DNA of 64,000 nucleotides from Pilasporangium apinafurcum (lineage: Eukaryota; Oomycota; Peronosporomycetes; Pythiales; Pythiaceae): assembly GCA_001600495.1 (NCBI GenBank), contig BCKE01000059.1, positions 7,841-71,840 on the forward strand. The letters run 5' to 3'. A program made the translations under genes and the position numbers. How positions within the stretch are numbered: position 1 is the first letter of the stretch; each line of letters opens with the position of its first letter. Under the pieces are notes generated by a model, which was not told where the DNA came from, searched no databases, and worked only from the letters and a program-made list of their open reading frames with translations. Shown here in pieces: positions 62,818 to 64,000 of this stretch.

Positions 62818-64000
62818 AGCCTTTATTCCCCATTTCTCCCACCGGTGGGATATACTTTGACGTGGTTTTTCTTGCTATCGATAGAAACTTGTTTTCAATT
62901 CTCCGCAATGAGCTCTTTTCTCCATTATCCTTCTTTTCAAGAAAGGATGCAAGTCGATGACACCGCATACCCGAAGAGATGGACATTGGTTCCGGTCTCA
63001 AGGAAAGCAAGTCAGGACTGTCCAGATTGATAGAAATAGCACGTAAAAAGCAGATCTCGAGGAGTGTGGTTACCATCCAAGATCGATTTGAATACCGATT
63101 CTTCGCACAAATGTGTAAAGTGTATAGCATCCAAATCGTGGTTCACACTGATCAAACGATGCAAGATAAACCAAGTCCAAACAGTATCTTGAAAGTGAGG
63201 TTGTATCCAACGAAGGAACAGAAGCAACTTGTCAAAAAGATGCTTGGTATCAGAAAGTCTTGGAGTGTCCTCACTGACAGAGATGTCAACGCTGCTAGAA
63301 CACATCTTTTTCAAGAATGAACGCTTCCAGCAGCGTCCCGTGAAAGAGAAAGACAAAGACATGACGGTACCTCCCGATAATTACGTTCCTGGTACTGTCG
63401 TTGGGATCGACTCTGGTACGCGGTCGCTCTGCACTACCATTCGTGTGCGAGAAGTTGATGTGGAAGAGAAGAAAGCGAAATGTAATGGAAGGGAACCCAA
63501 GCAAAGGAGTCGCAGCAGAAACGGCGAAAGAAGCGGAAGAAGATGCCCAAGTGAACCAGCAACCAGCAGTACGATGTCCAACAGATATCTACACGAGAGT
63601 GCAGGCATCTCGTCGAAATGAACAAGTGTACGTTCTGGCACGAGAACTTGAAGAAGAGAGAACATGAGTACGAAAGGATTATCCGAGAGATGCCTTCGTT
63701 CAAGACAGCGTCGTATGAGCAGTATATGACAAACGTCAAGTACGTGTGGAGACATCTCGACTTTTTGGTGAGCTTTTATGGAAGGCATCCATTTCGTAAA
63801 TGGCGTTTCCTTCAGTCCAGATTTAGTCGAAAGACATTGGCACATCTGGCAAAGCGGTTGGTAGCTACGGTAAGTCCTCAGATTTGCATTGGTCTTGGTA
63901 ACTGGAGTCAACAGGACTTCATCAAAGGTCACGCGCATGGATCTGTGAAGTGGTTCACATATGAGCTGACAAAGCGCGCGCGACCGTGCTGTAGATCGAC
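62818..64000 (+). mobile_element. IS607-like/Fanzor element, broken, copy F, runs off the window
   Basis: It starts AGCCTTTATTCCCCA, then has the hairpin TCCCACCGGTGGGA (62837-62850). The recombinase remnant is DIGSGLKESKSGLSRLIEIA (from 62982). A TnpB-type N-terminal motif (LKVRLYPTKEQKQLVKKML, about 63191-63250) follows, then a misplaced DRDVNAAR (63276-63299), RuvC-I (VVGIDSGTRSL) and the helical middle. It is almost the same as copy C in reverse orientation, apart from the stretch 63150-63270. Frames are broken; the end is outside the window. Confidence 0.8.

Noticed and set aside
62377-63030. Plus-strand frame of 217 residues running from the C2 gene into the Fanzor copy
   Set aside because: It joins antisense Pro-rich coding sequence to mobile-element sequence across a gene boundary, so it is not a real gene.

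Overview
The window looks like nuclear DNA of an oomycete (water mould, a stramenopile). The genes are dense, lie on both strands and carry short GT-AG introns of about 50-110 nt. The gene set is eukaryotic: KU70, SCYL1, PEX5, a 20S proteasome alpha subunit, NPL4, ATAD3 and a VPS13-like protein with EF-hands. The axonemal assembly factor DNAAF1 implies flagellate (zoosporic) cells. Mutator-like and Fanzor/IS607-type elements lie between the genes. The genus cannot be fixed from sequence alone.

Left part, 1-9.1 kb: a nested pair of Mutator-like elements (MULEs). The outer one (610-9071) has 102-bp terminal inverted repeats (TIRs), a perfect 9-bp target duplication and an open transposase gene. 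A second MULE (631-7074), whose gene joins a transposase to a Ulp1-type cysteine protease, has landed inside the outer element's left TIR and made a 10-bp duplication. The pair ends about 120 bp upstream of a PDZ-protein gene. The 3' end of that gene runs into a perfect 62-nt palindrome next to a nearly complete Fanzor gene.

Middle part, 11.9-43.4 kb: a repeat-rich spacer, then KU70, a broken IS607-like/Fanzor element, SCYL1, an aminoalcohol phosphotransferase, a mitochondrial-looking NOG1-like GTPase, a 2906-residue VPS13-like lipid transfer protein, DNAAF1, PEX5, a PP2C phosphatase and a two-PDZ protein. The SCYL1 and phosphotransferase genes are convergent. The genes from the phosphotransferase to PEX5 all lie on the minus strand.

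Right part, 43.4-64 kb: a deletion copy of the Fanzor element, a proteasome alpha-5 gene, a small secreted Cys-containing protein, uridine kinase, NPL4, ATAD3, a composite Fanzor remnant, an LEA-like tail-anchored protein, two poorly recognised acidic or coiled-coil genes and a C2/EF-hand protein. A second IS607/Fanzor copy, inverted relative to the one at 17 kb, runs off the window end.

The most unusual content is the Fanzor/IS607 family. At least five loci carry RuvC-type nuclease pieces. They share a 15-nt terminal motif that is followed by palindromes of different sequence. One subfamily keeps part of an IS607-type serine recombinase.
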